Shown here in pieces: positions 32,513-41,861 of a stretch of DNA of 64,000 bases (its first letter is position 1; every line of letters starts with the position of its first letter). Under the pieces are notes generated by a model. That model was not told the DNA's origin, searched no databases, and saw only the letters and a program-made list of their open reading frames with translations. The position numbers were made by a program, and so were the translations under genes. Source of the DNA: JBBQCW01 sp038319025 (GTDB lineage: Bacteria; Actinomycetota; Thermoleophilia; Solirubrobacterales; Solirubrobacteraceae); NCBI GenBank assembly GCA_038319025.1, contig JBBQCW010000002.1:1-64000 (forward strand), read 5' to 3'.

Positions 32513-35322
32513 CACTTCTTGAACTTCTTGCCCGATCCGCACCAGCACGGATCGTTGCGGCCGACCTGTTCGTGCTCGTCGACACGTCGCTGCTCGACGA
32601 CGACGGGCTCCATCTCCTCGGCGTAGTCCATTCCGGGCTCGAGCAGGCCGGTGGCGCCGCCCGCAGCGGCAGCCGCCAAGGCGCTCGGCGCGCCGTCGGC
32701 CGGGCCGGAGTACTGCACCCGGCTGGGACCTGAGATGCCGGCACCGGGCGCCGCGTAGCGCTGCGCAGGGTCCTCCCCACCTTCGACCTCGACCTCGACG
32801 TTGAAGATCATGCGGGCGAAATCCGACCAGATCGAGTTCATGAGGTCGGAGAACAGGACGAACGCCTCGTTCTTGTACGCGATGATCGGCTCGATCTGGG
32901 CGAATCCGCGGAGATGGATGCCCTCGCGCAGGTAGTCCATGTCGTACAGATGCTCACGCCAGCGGTTGTCGATGATCTGCAGCAGCAGATACCGCTCCAG
33001 GGCCCGCGTCAGCTCCTCGCCGAGCTGCTCCTCCCGGGCGGAGTACAGCTCACCGGACAGGTCCTGCAGACGACCCACGAGCTCCTCGTGGCCCAGTGCC
33101 TCGGCCTGCAGCGTCTGCGGATCCACCTCGACCGGGAAGATCTGGGTGATCCCGTCGACGAGGCCGGGGAGATCCCAGTCCTCGACGAACTCACCGGGCG
33201 TGTAGTCCTCCACGGTGCGGGCGATGACCAGATCGATGTTCTCGCGCGCCGTGTCGCGCATGTCCTTGCCTTCGAGAATCTCATCCCGGTAGGCGTAGAC
33301 GATGCGGCGCTGCTCGTTCATCACGTCGTCGTACTCGAGCACGCGCTTGCGGATGAGGAAGTTCTGCTCCTCCACCTTGCGCTGGGCCTTCTCGATCTGC
33401 TTGGACAACATCGACGCCTCGATCGGCTCCTCGTGGCCGTCGTCGTCGGTCGTGCCGAGCCGATCGAGAATCTTGTAGATCCGGTCGCCGGCGAACAGGC
33501 GCACGAGGTCGTCCTCGGCGGAGAGGAAGAAACGCGACTCGCCCGGGTCACCCTGACGGCCTGAGCGGCCACGGAGCTGGTTGTCGATCCGGCGTGACTC
33601 GTGGCGTTCGGTGCCACAGATGAACAGCCCGCCGGCGGCGAGCACCTTTTCGCGGTCGACCGCGACCTGCGGATCAAAGCGCGCCATCAGCTCCGTCTGA
33701 CGCTCGTCGAAGCCGTCTTCGCCCTCGATCAGCCCGAGCTTATTGAGCTCCATCTCGGTGAGGTGCTCGGCGTTGCCACCGAGCTTGATGTCGACGCCAC
33801 GGCCGGCCATGTTGGTCGCGATGGTGACGGCGCCGGGGCGGCCGGCCTCGGCGACGATCTCACCCTCGCGCTCGGCGAACTCGGGCTTGGCGTTCAGCAC
33901 CGTGTGCGGCACGCCGGCTTCGCGCAGTGCGTCGCCCAGCATCTCGGAAACCTCGACGGAGATCGTGCCCACGAGGATCGGCTGGCCCGTCTGATGGCGC
34001 TCGACGATCTCGCGGACGACGGCGCTCCACTTGCCGTCCTTGGTCTTGTAGATCTGATCGTTCTTGTCCGCGCGAACCATCGGCTGGTTGGTCGGGATCT
34101 GCACGACGCCCAGGTCGTAGATCTTCTTGAACTCGGTGGCCTCGGTCAGCGCCGTACCCGTCATCCCGCCGAGCTTGTCGTACATGCGGAAGTAGTTCTG
34201 CAGGGTGATGGTGGCGAGCGTCTGGTTCTCCTCCTGGACGCGCACCCCTTCCTTTGCCTCGACCGCTTGGTGCAGGCCCTCCGACCAGCGACGACCCTCC
34301 AGGATGCGGCCGGTGAACTCGTCGATGATGCAGACCTCACCCTCCACGACGGCGTAGTCGACGTCGCGCTTGTAGAGCGACTCGGCCTTCAGCGACTGGA
34401 TCAGGTGATTGACCAAGTGGCCGTTCTCGGCGCGGTAGAGGTGGTCGATCTTCAAGTAGCGCTCGGTCTTCTGCACGCCGCGCTCGGTGATCGAGACCGT
34501 CTTGTGCTTCTCGTCGAACTCGTAGTCGAAGTCGGCAACGAAGTCCTTTTTGGACTTGGGATCCAGGCCTTCGGGCCGCTTGCCGGACTGCAGCGTGCGC
34601 GCGAGCTTGGAGAACTGCCCGTAGGAGTCGGCGGCGGCCTCGGGGGCGCCGGAGATGATCAGCGGCGTTCGCGCCTCGTCGATCAGGATGTTGTCGACCT
34701 CATCCACGATCGCGAACTGGTGCGAGCGCTGGACCTTCTCCTCAAGGTCCGTGGCCATGTTGTCGCGCAGGTAGTCAAACCCGAACTCCGAGTTCGTGCC
34801 GTACGTGATGTCGGAGGTGTAGGCGACCTGCTTCTCCTCGTAGGTCTGCATGTTCTGCAGAATCCCGACGCGGAGGCCGAGGAAGCTGTAGATCGGGCCC
34901 ATCCACTCGGCGTCGCGACGAGCGAGGTAGTCGTTCACGGTGACCACGTGGACGCCTTCGCCGGCGAGCGCGTTCAGTACGACCGGGAGCGTGCCGGTGA
35001 GAGTCTTGCCCTCGCCGGTCTTCATCTCGGCGATGTTGCCGCCGTGCAGCACCATCCCGCCGATCAGCTGTACGTCGAAGTGGCGCATCGCCATCGTGCG
35101 GCGGCCGGCCTCACGGACGATCGCGAACGTCTCGGGCAGCAGACCGTCCAGATCCTCGCCTTCGCGAGCGCGCTTGCGAAGATCGTCGAACCGCTCACGA
35201 ATCTCGTCGTCTGACTCCAGTTCCAGTTCGGGCTCGAACGCGGTGATCTGCGCCACGCGCTGCTCGTAACGACGGAACTCCTTGGCTTCGCCCATGTTGA
35301 GCGCGCGATCGAGAATGCCCAT
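32500..35322 (-). CDS. secA: Protein translocase ATPase SecA
   Basis: The 940-residue protein drives export through SecYEG. It has Walker A MKTGEGKTL, the VDEVDNILIDEARTPLIISG Walker B region, ITLQNYFRMYDKLGGMTGTA, GRGVDIKLGG, RGRSGRQGDPG and a C-terminal zinc SEC-C motif CWCGSGKKFKKCH. The last part lies after a flexible linker. TAGGCT at 35329-35334 is 6 bases before the ATG, with no Shine-Dalgarno. The 3' end overlaps the carotenoid oxygenase start. Confidence 0.98.
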   Translation of the reverse strand: MGILDRALNMGEAKEFRRYEQRVAQITAFEPELELESDDEIRERFDDLRKRAREGEDLDGLLPETFAIVREAGRRTMAMRHFDVQLIGGMVLHGGNIAEMKTGEGKTLTGTLPVVLNALAGEGVHVVTVNDYLARRDAEWMGPIYSFLGLRVGILQNMQTYEEKQVAYTSDITYGTNSEFGFDYLRDNMATDLEEKVQRSHQFAIVDEVDNILIDEARTPLIISGAPEAAADSYGQFSKLARTLQSGKRPEGLDPKSKKDFVADFDYEFDEKHKTVSITERGVQKTERYLKIDHLYRAENGHLVNHLIQSLKAESLYKRDVDYAVVEGEVCIIDEFTGRILEGRRWSEGLHQAVEAKEGVRVQEENQTLATITLQNYFRMYDKLGGMTGTALTEATEFKKIYDLGVVQIPTNQPMVRADKNDQIYKTKDGKWSAVVREIVERHQTGQPILVGTISVEVSEMLGDALREAGVPHTVLNAKPEFAEREGEIVAEAGRPGAVTIATNMAGRGVDIKLGGNAEHLTEMELNKLGLIEGEDGFDERQTELMARFDPQVAVDREKVLAAGGLFICGTERHESRRIDNQLRGRSGRQGDPGESRFFLSAEDDLVRLFAGDRIYKILDRLGTTDDDGHEEPIEASMLSKQIEKAQRKVEEQNFLIRKRVLEYDDVMNEQRRIVYAYRDEILEGKDMRDTARENIDLVIARTVEDYTPGEFVEDWDLPGLVDGITQIFPVEVDPQTLQAEALGHEELVGRLQDLSGELYSAREEQLGEELTRALERYLLLQIIDNRWREHLYDMDYLREGIHLRGFAQIEPIIAYKNEAFVLFSDLMNSIWSDFARMIFNVEVEVEGGEDPAQRYAAPGAGISGPSRVQYSGPADGAPSALAAAAAGGATGLLEPGMDYAEEMEPVVVEQRRVDEHEQVGRNDPCWCGSGKKFKKCHGV

Positions 35323-35328
35323 GGGCTC

Positions 35329-35334
35329 AGCCTA
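35329..35334 (-). promoter_or_regulatory. Leaderless-type -10 element of secA
   Basis: TAGGCT (read on the minus strand) ends 6 bases before the secA ATG. Confidence 0.5.
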
Positions 35335-35376
35335 GCAATGGGCGGGCGACGGCCCGCCGCCCGCCCGTTGCGTCAG

Positions 35377-35724
35377 TCAGATGGCTTCGGGTGCGACTGT
35401 CACGTCGCGCGAACGCGCCTCGCGGCGCTTGAGCCGCTTGGCCTTGCGGCGCGTGACCTGCCGCTCCAGTTCCGCCTGGCAGCGGTGAATGGCCTGGGGC
35501 ATCGCGGGGGCTGCCGCACCGGCATGGAGGACGACGCCCTTGAGCGCCAGCGTGGCCTCGGCGTGCTGGTCGTCGTTGATCGCCGGGTTGCGATCCTCAC
35601 GCAGGGTCAAGGTCAACACGGCGAGCTCAGAAACTTGTCGGTCCACCAGCCGAAATCGCTTCTCGACGTACTCCCGCAGTTCGGGAGTGACCTTCATGTT
35701 GAGCCCCTTGACGACGATCTCCAT
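35377..35724 (-). CDS. hpf: Ribosome hibernation-promoting factor (short HPF/RaiA-like)
   Basis: The 115-residue product begins MEIVVKGLNMKVTPELREYVEKR, the conserved start of HPF/YfiA proteins, and has a basic helix near its end (HRCQAELERQVTRRKAKRLKRR). It is a short form without the C-terminal dimerisation domain found in long HPF, unusual because many actinobacteria encode the long one. GGAGG lies before the ATG. It binds the 30S decoding site in stationary phase. Confidence 0.9.
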   Translation of the reverse strand: MEIVVKGLNMKVTPELREYVEKRFRLVDRQVSELAVLTLTLREDRNPAINDDQHAEATLALKGVVLHAGAAAPAMPQAIHRCQAELERQVTRRKAKRLKRREARSRDVTVAPEAI

Positions 35725-35827
35725 CGAATCCTCCGTGGGTGGCTGCTGGTGGAATGGATGATCCTACGCCCCGCGCGGACGGGCATGCGGGATTTGTACG
35801 GGTGGCCCGCCGGATCGCCCCTGATCA

Positions 35828-36508
35828 TCAGAGCGAACGCGTGTAGGTGATGGCGTGAATCCGCTCAGCGCCGGCCGCCCGCAAGGCGTGGGCGGCCGCG
35901 TTGAGCGTGGCGCCGGTCGTGTGGACGTCGTCGATGAGGACTGCGTGTGTGGGGACTTGTCCGCGGGTGTGGAGCGTCAGCGCTGTGCCGGCGGCGAGGC
36001 GCGCCGCCCGCCCACGTCCGACCTGCCGAGGTGCCGCTGTGCGTCGCAGGCACTGCGCCGTCGGGAGCGCCGTACGTGCACCGACGGCCCGCGCGAGGCA
36101 AGCGGCCTGATCAAACCCGCGGCGGCGCCCGCGGATCGGATCCACAGGGACGGGTACCAACGCGGCGCCTTCGCCCAGCACGCCCGCGGGCGCCCCGGCG
36201 ACGATGTGCGCCGCCATGGTTCGCGCCAGCGGCAGGCGGCCCTGGTGCTTCAGAGCCAGGACCAACGCCCGCGCGGGGCCCTCGTGCGCGAGCGGCGCCC
36301 AGGCGCTGTCGAAGGCGGCATAGGCCGCGGGGCAGCGTCGCGCGCACGGGCGCGGCAGCCCGCACCGACCGCACGTGTCATGGAGCCACTGCATCGCGCC
36401 ACGGCAGGGGGCGCAGAGATCCCGCGCCGTGCGCGAGAGCGGCACGGCGCACGCCACACAGGCGCGCGGGACGACGAGGTCGAGCAGGACATGGAGCGCG
36501 GTCGGCAC
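35828..36508 (-). CDS. comF: ComF family phosphoribosyltransferase-like protein
   Basis: The GTG at 36508 gives 226 residues. The N-terminal zinc part has CVACAVPL, CAPC and CGRCGLPRPCARRCPAA. The PRTase part has LVPVPVDPIRGRRRGFDQA and the PRPP-binding loop VLIDDVHTTGATL. ComF proteins take part in handling incoming DNA during transformation in other bacteria; whether this organism is competent is not shown. It heads the comF-hpf-secA gene order. Confidence 0.85.
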   Translation of the reverse strand: MPTALHVLLDLVVPRACVACAVPLSRTARDLCAPCRGAMQWLHDTCGRCGLPRPCARRCPAAYAAFDSAWAPLAHEGPARALVLALKHQGRLPLARTMAAHIVAGAPAGVLGEGAALVPVPVDPIRGRRRGFDQAACLARAVGARTALPTAQCLRRTAAPRQVGRGRAARLAAGTALTLHTRGQVPTHAVLIDDVHTTGATLNAAAHALRAAGAERIHAITYTRSL

Positions 36509-36700
36509 CCTCTCGATCTTCGCGACGGACGCGTGCCGCAACCACCCGCGCTCCGTGCCAATTCCGTGCCGCGGGCGCGCCGATTCGCGGCCCGGCGCCG
36601 GGGTGGCACGCAAACTCGTTCGTAGTGAGCGTTTTTGCTGGCCACGCGACGACGGGCCGGGCGTGGTGGCCGATTGGACACCCGCGCCGTCGGTCCTCGA

Positions 36701-38623
36701 TCAGAAGCGGATCCGCGAGCCCAGCGTCACGACTCGCTCGGCGGGCAGGTGAAAGTAATCCGCGGGGTTCGCCGCGTTGCGCGCCATGATCACGAACAGC
36801 CGCTTACGCCAGTGCGCCATACCTGCTGTGCGTTCAGGCGCGATGGCGATCTGCGACAGGAAGTAGGTGGCGTGGTAGGGATTGAAGTCCACCCCTAGTC
36901 CTGGCGAATCGCGACGAGCGAGCGCCAGCGCGTCGGCGACCCGCGGTTCGTCGAGGTAGCCGAAGCGCAGATTGATGTGGCTGTAGCCGTCGTCGGCATA
37001 GCCCAGGTCGTCGAAGGTGACTCGTTCGGCCGCCGGCACGTACGGGGCGTTCGCCGTCTCGACGGTCACGATGACGACCTGCTCCGGCAGCGCGTGAATG
37101 CGTTCCACCCCGACGCGTAGCGCCAACGGCGTGCTTTCGCGCGTGGGGTTGAGATAGACCGCGACGCCGGGCAGCCGAGGCGTGGGGATCGTCTTCGCGC
37201 GCATCTTCTCGATGAACTCGTCGATCGGGCCCTCGGCCTTGGTCCGGGCTTCCGTCACTTCGGCCCGGCCGCGGTCCCATGTGGTCAGCACCACGAAGAT
37301 GACGGCGCCGACCAGCAGCGGGAACCAGCCGCCGTGCAGGATCTTGGTGGCGTTGGCGGCGAGGAACAGCAGATCCACAGTCACAAAGCCGAGCACGCCC
37401 GCGACGACCATCCACACCGGCTTGCGCCACAGCAGGCGAACGACGACCAGGAACAGGATCGAATCCACGAGCAACGTGCCGGTGACGGCGATGCCGTACG
37501 CCGTCGCGAGCTTGGCCGAAGAACCGAATCCGATCACCAACGCGACAACCGCCACGAACAGCGTCCAGTTGACGGCCGGAACGTACACCTGGCCGATCGT
37601 CTCGCCGGACGTGTGGCGGACCGCGACCCGGGGCAGGAACCCAAGTTGCATCGCTTGACGTGTCACGGAGAACGCGCCAGAGATCACGGCCTGCGACGCG
37701 ATCAGGGTGGCGACCGTCGCGAGCAGGACCATCGGCACCTGAGCCCAGTCGGGCAGCAGAAGGTAGAAGGGGTTGGAGATCGCGCTGGGCTGATCGATGA
37801 TCAGGGAGCCTTGCCCCATGTAGTTGAGGGTCAACGCCGGGAAGACGATGAAGAACCAGGCCCGGCTGATCGGACGGCGCCCGAAGTGGCCCATGTCGGC
37901 GTACAAGGCCTCGGCACCGGTCACGGTCAGCACCACCGAGCCGAGCGAGATGAACGCGATGGACGGGTGCGCGGTGAAAAAGTCGATCGCGTACGTGGGT
38001 GAGAGCGCCCGCAGGATCTGGGGGTGGTCCACCAGGCGACTCACGCCGGCGGCCGAAATCACTGCAAACCACAGGATCATCACCGGCCCAAACAGGCGCC
38101 CGACGACATGGGTGCCGAAGCGCTGGATCACAAAGAGGCCCGTCAGGACGACGAGCGCGATGGGCAGCACGATCGAACTGAGGCTCGGCTCCGCGACCTT
38201 GACCCCTTCCACCGCGGACAGCACGGAGATGGCGGGCGTGATCATGCCGTCGCCGTAGAACAAGGCCACGCCGAACAGCCCGATGGCGATCAGCCCCGCT
38301 TTCGTCCTGGCTCGCGAGATCGGGATGCGCCGGATCAGCCCGACGAGAGCCATGACCCCTCCCTCGCCGTCGTTGTCGGCCCGCATGATGAACGTCACGA
38401 ACTTGATCGACACGATCAGCGTGACCGACCAGACGACGAGCGAGATGATCCCGTAGACGTCGCCGGAAGTCGGCTTCACCGCACCACCATCAGCCGCGAA
38501 CACCGCCTGCAGCGCGTAGAGCGGACTCGTGCCGATATCGCCGAACACGACGCCCAGCGCCCCGAGGGTGAGGGCAGCCATGCCCGTTGCGTGCCGATGC
38601 TCCCCGGCCGATGCGTCCGTCAT
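36701..38623 (-). CDS. kup: KUP-family potassium uptake transporter
   Basis: The 640-residue protein has about 12 membrane segments in the first 440 residues, beginning with LGALGVVFGDIGTSPLYALQ, the Kup signature, then FYGDGMITPAISVLSAVEG. The C-terminal cytoplasmic part (about 440-640) is the usual regulatory domain. It takes up potassium by proton symport. A GCGGGC/GCCCGC hairpin in the 5' leader (38639-38665) has no clear role, and no c-di-AMP riboswitch consensus is seen. Confidence 0.93.
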   Translation of the reverse strand: MTDASAGEHRHATGMAALTLGALGVVFGDIGTSPLYALQAVFAADGGAVKPTSGDVYGIISLVVWSVTLIVSIKFVTFIMRADNDGEGGVMALVGLIRRIPISRARTKAGLIAIGLFGVALFYGDGMITPAISVLSAVEGVKVAEPSLSSIVLPIALVVLTGLFVIQRFGTHVVGRLFGPVMILWFAVISAAGVSRLVDHPQILRALSPTYAIDFFTAHPSIAFISLGSVVLTVTGAEALYADMGHFGRRPISRAWFFIVFPALTLNYMGQGSLIIDQPSAISNPFYLLLPDWAQVPMVLLATVATLIASQAVISGAFSVTRQAMQLGFLPRVAVRHTSGETIGQVYVPAVNWTLFVAVVALVIGFGSSAKLATAYGIAVTGTLLVDSILFLVVVRLLWRKPVWMVVAGVLGFVTVDLLFLAANATKILHGGWFPLLVGAVIFVVLTTWDRGRAEVTEARTKAEGPIDEFIEKMRAKTIPTPRLPGVAVYLNPTRESTPLALRVGVERIHALPEQVVIVTVETANAPYVPAAERVTFDDLGYADDGYSHINLRFGYLDEPRVADALALARRDSPGLGVDFNPYHATYFLSQIAIAPERTAGMAHWRKRLFVIMARNAANPADYFHLPAERVVTLGSRIRF

Positions 38624-38771
38624 CTCACCTGACAGTACGCGGGCGGGAGCCCAAATGAGCCCGCCGAGGCAATCTTCACGAAATCTTGATGCCGTACCCC
38701 GATCTCTTCATGCGGGGCGCACGGGGCCGGATGGAACATGGAGACACCCAAGTCAGAAGTAGGTGTCACCG

Positions 38772-39146
38772 ATGACCTCCAAGCTCGCCGCACCCGCACG
38801 CAACCGCCCCCTGACGGTCGACCGCGATCGCGGGACGCTGCGGCCGTGGCGCGTCAGACCCGCTGTCTGCGCGCGTCTGGCCGGCCGCTACGAGCGCATC
38901 GTGGATGAGGCCGTGCGGCTCGATCGTGGCATCACCGCACGGATTCCCGTCCAGCGCGTCGCGATCCGGCAGTGCGAGTCCGACCTCCTCGAGATTGCCT
39001 CCCGCTTGCGCACGCAACCGGCCCCTGGCGAGGACGGCGTTCGTGCCGCTCGCCGACTGCTCACCGATGGCGCCGGGCCTTTGTACGCCAACGGAGGGCC
39101 GGCCGCCCTGCGGTGCCGGGTCGTCGACGTGCTCGGGCAACTCTGA
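38772..39146 (+). CDS. Hypothetical small basic protein
   Basis: The ATG at 38772 (a GTG at 38763 is an alternative) gives a 124-residue Arg-rich protein with a predicted helical middle (RLAGRYERIVDEAVRLDRGI, RQCESDLLEIASRLR) and the segment DGVRAARRLLTDGAGPLYANGG. There is no membrane segment or recognised motif. It is divergent from kup and followed by a convergent DUF427 gene. Confidence 0.55.
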   Translation: MTSKLAAPARNRPLTVDRDRGTLRPWRVRPAVCARLAGRYERIVDEAVRLDRGITARIPVQRVAIRQCESDLLEIASRLRTQPAPGEDGVRAARRLLTDGAGPLYANGGPAALRCRVVDVLGQL

Positions 39147-39176
39147 GCCGCGGCCTTCGAGCAGCACCGGTGGCGG

Positions 39177-39965
39177 TTAGCCGAGCGCCACCTCGACGGC
39201 CTCGATCGACGTGTCGAAGCTCAGATGGCCGGCGATGCGGGCGGCCTCGGCCAACGGGAACTCGTAGCTCCAGGCGGCATCCTCGACGCCGTTGACCGTC
39301 CAGTACGTGGCCTCACCCTTGTAGGGGCAGACGGTGCGCTTTCCCGAGCCCGGCACCACCGCGCCGGCCTGAACGTCCGCAGACGACAGATACGCCCGGA
39401 ACGGAAGACCGGTCTCGAACAGCAGGCGGGGCCGCGGTGAAGCGGCCACCTCCTCGCCGCCCACGCGCACGACCACGGGCCGCGATGAGTCGTGCACGTC
39501 GACGCGGTGAAACGGATCGCGTGGGTGGCCGGTGACCCGGTCGTCCTCGATGAACCAGGCGTCGACCCGATCGAAATACAGGCAGCCGTACCCGGCCAGC
39601 CACGAGGCCTCGGGCAGCGGCGTGGCGTAGGCCCACAGCGCGTCAACCAGCTCGCGGCCACCCGCGTTGATCGTCCAGTAGGACGCATCCCCCTTGAACG
39701 GACAGTGGGTGGAAGTGTCGGTCGCCGTCAGAAACTCGGCGGGAAAGTCCTCGAGCGGCGCGTAGATCCGCGGGCCGATGCCCGTCTCGTACAGCAGCTT
39801 GGCGCTTGTCGTATCGAGCACGACGTCATCGCCCACATACGCCCGGTGGCGCCGCTCGTCGGCGGCGAAATAGATGCGGTGAGGCGGCGAAGCCGCGGCG
39901 ATATCGAAGTTGAAGGCGCCGGCCGGAGATCCGGCCAGGGGCCCGGTGCCGATGGAGAGGGACAT
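39177..39965 (-). CDS. Tandem DUF427 domain protein
   Basis: The ATG at 39965 gives 262 residues made of two DUF427-type units (PF04248) at about 30-130 and 145-255. The repeated parts are LLYETGIGPRIYAP / LLFETGLPFRAYLS, CPFKGDASYWTI / CPYKGEATYWTV, and ALWAYATPLPEA / AAWSYEFPLAEA. Each unit is a small all-beta fold of unknown function. The duplication is common in actinobacteria. No signal peptide is seen. Confidence 0.85.
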   Translation of the reverse strand: MSLSIGTGPLAGSPAGAFNFDIAAASPPHRIYFAADERRHRAYVGDDVVLDTTSAKLLYETGIGPRIYAPLEDFPAEFLTATDTSTHCPFKGDASYWTINAGGRELVDALWAYATPLPEASWLAGYGCLYFDRVDAWFIEDDRVTGHPRDPFHRVDVHDSSRPVVVRVGGEEVAASPRPRLLFETGLPFRAYLSSADVQAGAVVPGSGKRTVCPYKGEATYWTVNGVEDAAWSYEFPLAEAARIAGHLSFDTSIEAVEVALG

Positions 39966-40041
39966 GCCGCAAGGTCTAGCAGCCCGGCAACTTCGGGCCT
40001 CCCAGCCGCCCAGCCGCCCGCCCGCTGACAGAATCGACCTC

Positions 40042-40902
40042 GTGCTCGGCACCGTCACACCCGATAGCTCGTGGACGCTCGACCCCGGACCGATAGCCAT
40101 CGTCCTGGTGCTGCTCGGGCTCTACCTGCCGCGGTGGCGTCGGGCGCGCAGCCAGGATGGTGCCCGGGCGGCACCCGTATGGCGCCTGCTCTGCTTCCTG
40201 GCGGGCGTACTCGCCATCGTGATCGCGCTGCTCAGCCCCGTCGACCGTCTCGGCGAGCAACTGTTCGTGATGCACATGACCCAGCACCTGTTGCTGCTGG
40301 ACCTCGCGCCGATCCTGCTGATCCTCGGCCTCACGAAGGTCATCCTGCGGCCGGTCACCCGCCGCCTGCAGCATGTAGAGGAGGCCGCCGGACGGTTGGC
40401 CACGCCGGTCTTCGCCGTCGTCCTCTACATCGTCTCCATGTGGCTCTGGCACGTGCCGGCGATGTACGACGCCGCGCTGCGCAACCCGGCGGTTCACGTG
40501 CTGGAGCACACGTTCTTCCTCACCGCGGGCTCCCTGTACTGGTGGCACCTGCTGTCCCCGATCCCTTCGAGACACCGCCTCAGCGGGATGGGCGCCGTGG
40601 TGTACATGCTGAGCACCAAGCTGCTGGTCGGGTTCCTGGGGATCGCCATCACGTTCGCGCCCGACTCGCTCTACGCCTTCTACTCACACCAGCCTGAGTA
40701 CTGGGGCCTGTCGCCGCACACCGACCAGCAGGTCGGTGGGGCACTGATGGCCATCGAGCAGTCGATCATCATGGGGATCGTGCTGGCCTGGCTGTTCGTG
40801 CGAGCCCTGGCGGAGGCCGATCGGGCCGACGAGCGAGCGGACCGCTACGGCGACGACGTCGCTACGAGCGCAGGTCCGACGCAAAGCCCGCCCGACCGGT
40901 GA
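40042..40902 (+). CDS. ctaG: Cytochrome c oxidase assembly protein CtaG-like
   Basis: The GTG at 40042 gives 286 residues with about seven membrane helices. Signature positions are FVMHMTQHLLLLDLAPILLILG, MWLWHVPAMYDAAL and LEHTFFLTAGSLYWWHLLSPI, the His-rich pattern of the caa3_CtaG family needed to insert copper into cytochrome c oxidase. The end overlaps by 41 bases the 3' end of the nucleotidyltransferase gene on the other strand. No oxidase subunit gene is in the window. Confidence 0.9.
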   Translation: MLGTVTPDSSWTLDPGPIAIVLVLLGLYLPRWRRARSQDGARAAPVWRLLCFLAGVLAIVIALLSPVDRLGEQLFVMHMTQHLLLLDLAPILLILGLTKVILRPVTRRLQHVEEAAGRLATPVFAVVLYIVSMWLWHVPAMYDAALRNPAVHVLEHTFFLTAGSLYWWHLLSPIPSRHRLSGMGAVVYMLSTKLLVGFLGIAITFAPDSLYAFYSHQPEYWGLSPHTDQQVGGALMAIEQSIIMGIVLAWLFVRALAEADRADERADRYGDDVATSAGPTQSPPDR

Positions 40903-41848
40903 TCGCCCCGATCAGGATCGTCTTCGGGGCGATCTCGGTACCGGGGAAGATGATCGAGTCGCGCAGCGCGGCGCCGTCGCCGATCACCGATCCGTCACCG
41001 ATGGCCAGCGGCCCGGTCAGGCGGACGCCGGTACCGAAGCGCACGTCCCGGCCGACCCACACCGGCCCGGTGGTGATCTCGACGCCGTCGATCGACGTTC
41101 CCTCCCCCACCGTCACGCCGTCGCCACGATCCTCGCCGGCGATCGGCAGCGCCATGGCGCCGTCGAGCAGGTCGAATGTCCCCGTCTTCAGTTCGGCGAG
41201 AGAGCCGACGTCGTTCCAGTAGCCCTCGGTCTCGTACATGTGAAACGGAATGTCGTGGGCGAGCAGGTTGGGGAAGACGTCATTGGCCCAGTCGGTCGGG
41301 TCGACCCCGGGGAAGTAGTCGAAGATCGCCGGCTCGAACAGGTAGATCCCGCAGTTGCCCAGATCCGACAGCGCCTCCGCGGGCTCCGGCTTTTCCTGGA
41401 ATCCCGTGACGCGGCCGTCGGCGTCGTGCAGCACCACGCCGTACTCGCGCGTGTCGGTGACCCGCTTCACGGCGAGCGTGGCGACGCCTCCGGAGGCACG
41501 GTGGGTGGCCAGGAACTCCGCCAGATCCAGGTCGGTGAGCGCGTCGCCGCTGATGACCAGGAAGGTGGAGTCGCCGAAGAAGTCCGCGCAGTTGCGCACG
41601 CCGCCAGCGGTGCCGAGCAGTTCAGGCTCGTAGCGGTAGGTGAGCGTGTCCCCGAAATGCTCACGGATAGTTTCCGGGAAGTAGTGAAGGTTGGCGATGA
41701 TCTGCTCGACGCCTTGGGCGCGCAGGGAATCGACTATGTGCGCCATCACCGGACGGTCCAGCACGGGCACCATCGGCTTGGGGATCTCGTAGGTGAGCGG
41801 CCGCAGACGCGTCCCCAATCCGGCGGCTAGTACCTGTGCGGGGATCAT
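40862..41848 (-). CDS. Sugar-1-phosphate nucleotidyltransferase
   Basis: The 328-residue protein has the NTP-transferase signature LAAGLGTRLRPLTYEIPKPMVPV, LGTAGGVRNCADFF, VISGDALTDLDL and GYWNDVGSL. A C-terminal hexapeptide-repeat helix (GVTVGEGTSIDG, RFGTGVRLTGPLAIGDG) follows. The nucleotide and sugar (GDP-mannose or dTDP/UDP-glucose type) cannot be decided from sequence. It follows the SAHH-like gene by 13 bases and is probably co-transcribed. Confidence 0.88.
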   Translation of the reverse strand: MIPAQVLAAGLGTRLRPLTYEIPKPMVPVLDRPVMAHIVDSLRAQGVEQIIANLHYFPETIREHFGDTLTYRYEPELLGTAGGVRNCADFFGDSTFLVISGDALTDLDLAEFLATHRASGGVATLAVKRVTDTREYGVVLHDADGRVTGFQEKPEPAEALSDLGNCGIYLFEPAIFDYFPGVDPTDWANDVFPNLLAHDIPFHMYETEGYWNDVGSLAELKTGTFDLLDGAMALPIAGEDRGDGVTVGEGTSIDGVEITTGPVWVGRDVRFGTGVRLTGPLAIGDGSVIGDGAALRDSIIFPGTEIAPKTILIGAITGRAGFASDLRS

Positions 41849-41861
41849 CAGACGGCGGAGG

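Noticed and set aside
33601..35214. 537-codon open frame opposite secA
   Set aside because: It is a shadow of the secA codons; composition is Val/Leu/Asp/Arg repeats with no motif.
38624..38771. c-di-AMP (ydaO/kimA-type) riboswitch before kup
   Set aside because: The leader is short and has only one simple GC hairpin, with none of the conserved ydaO elements.
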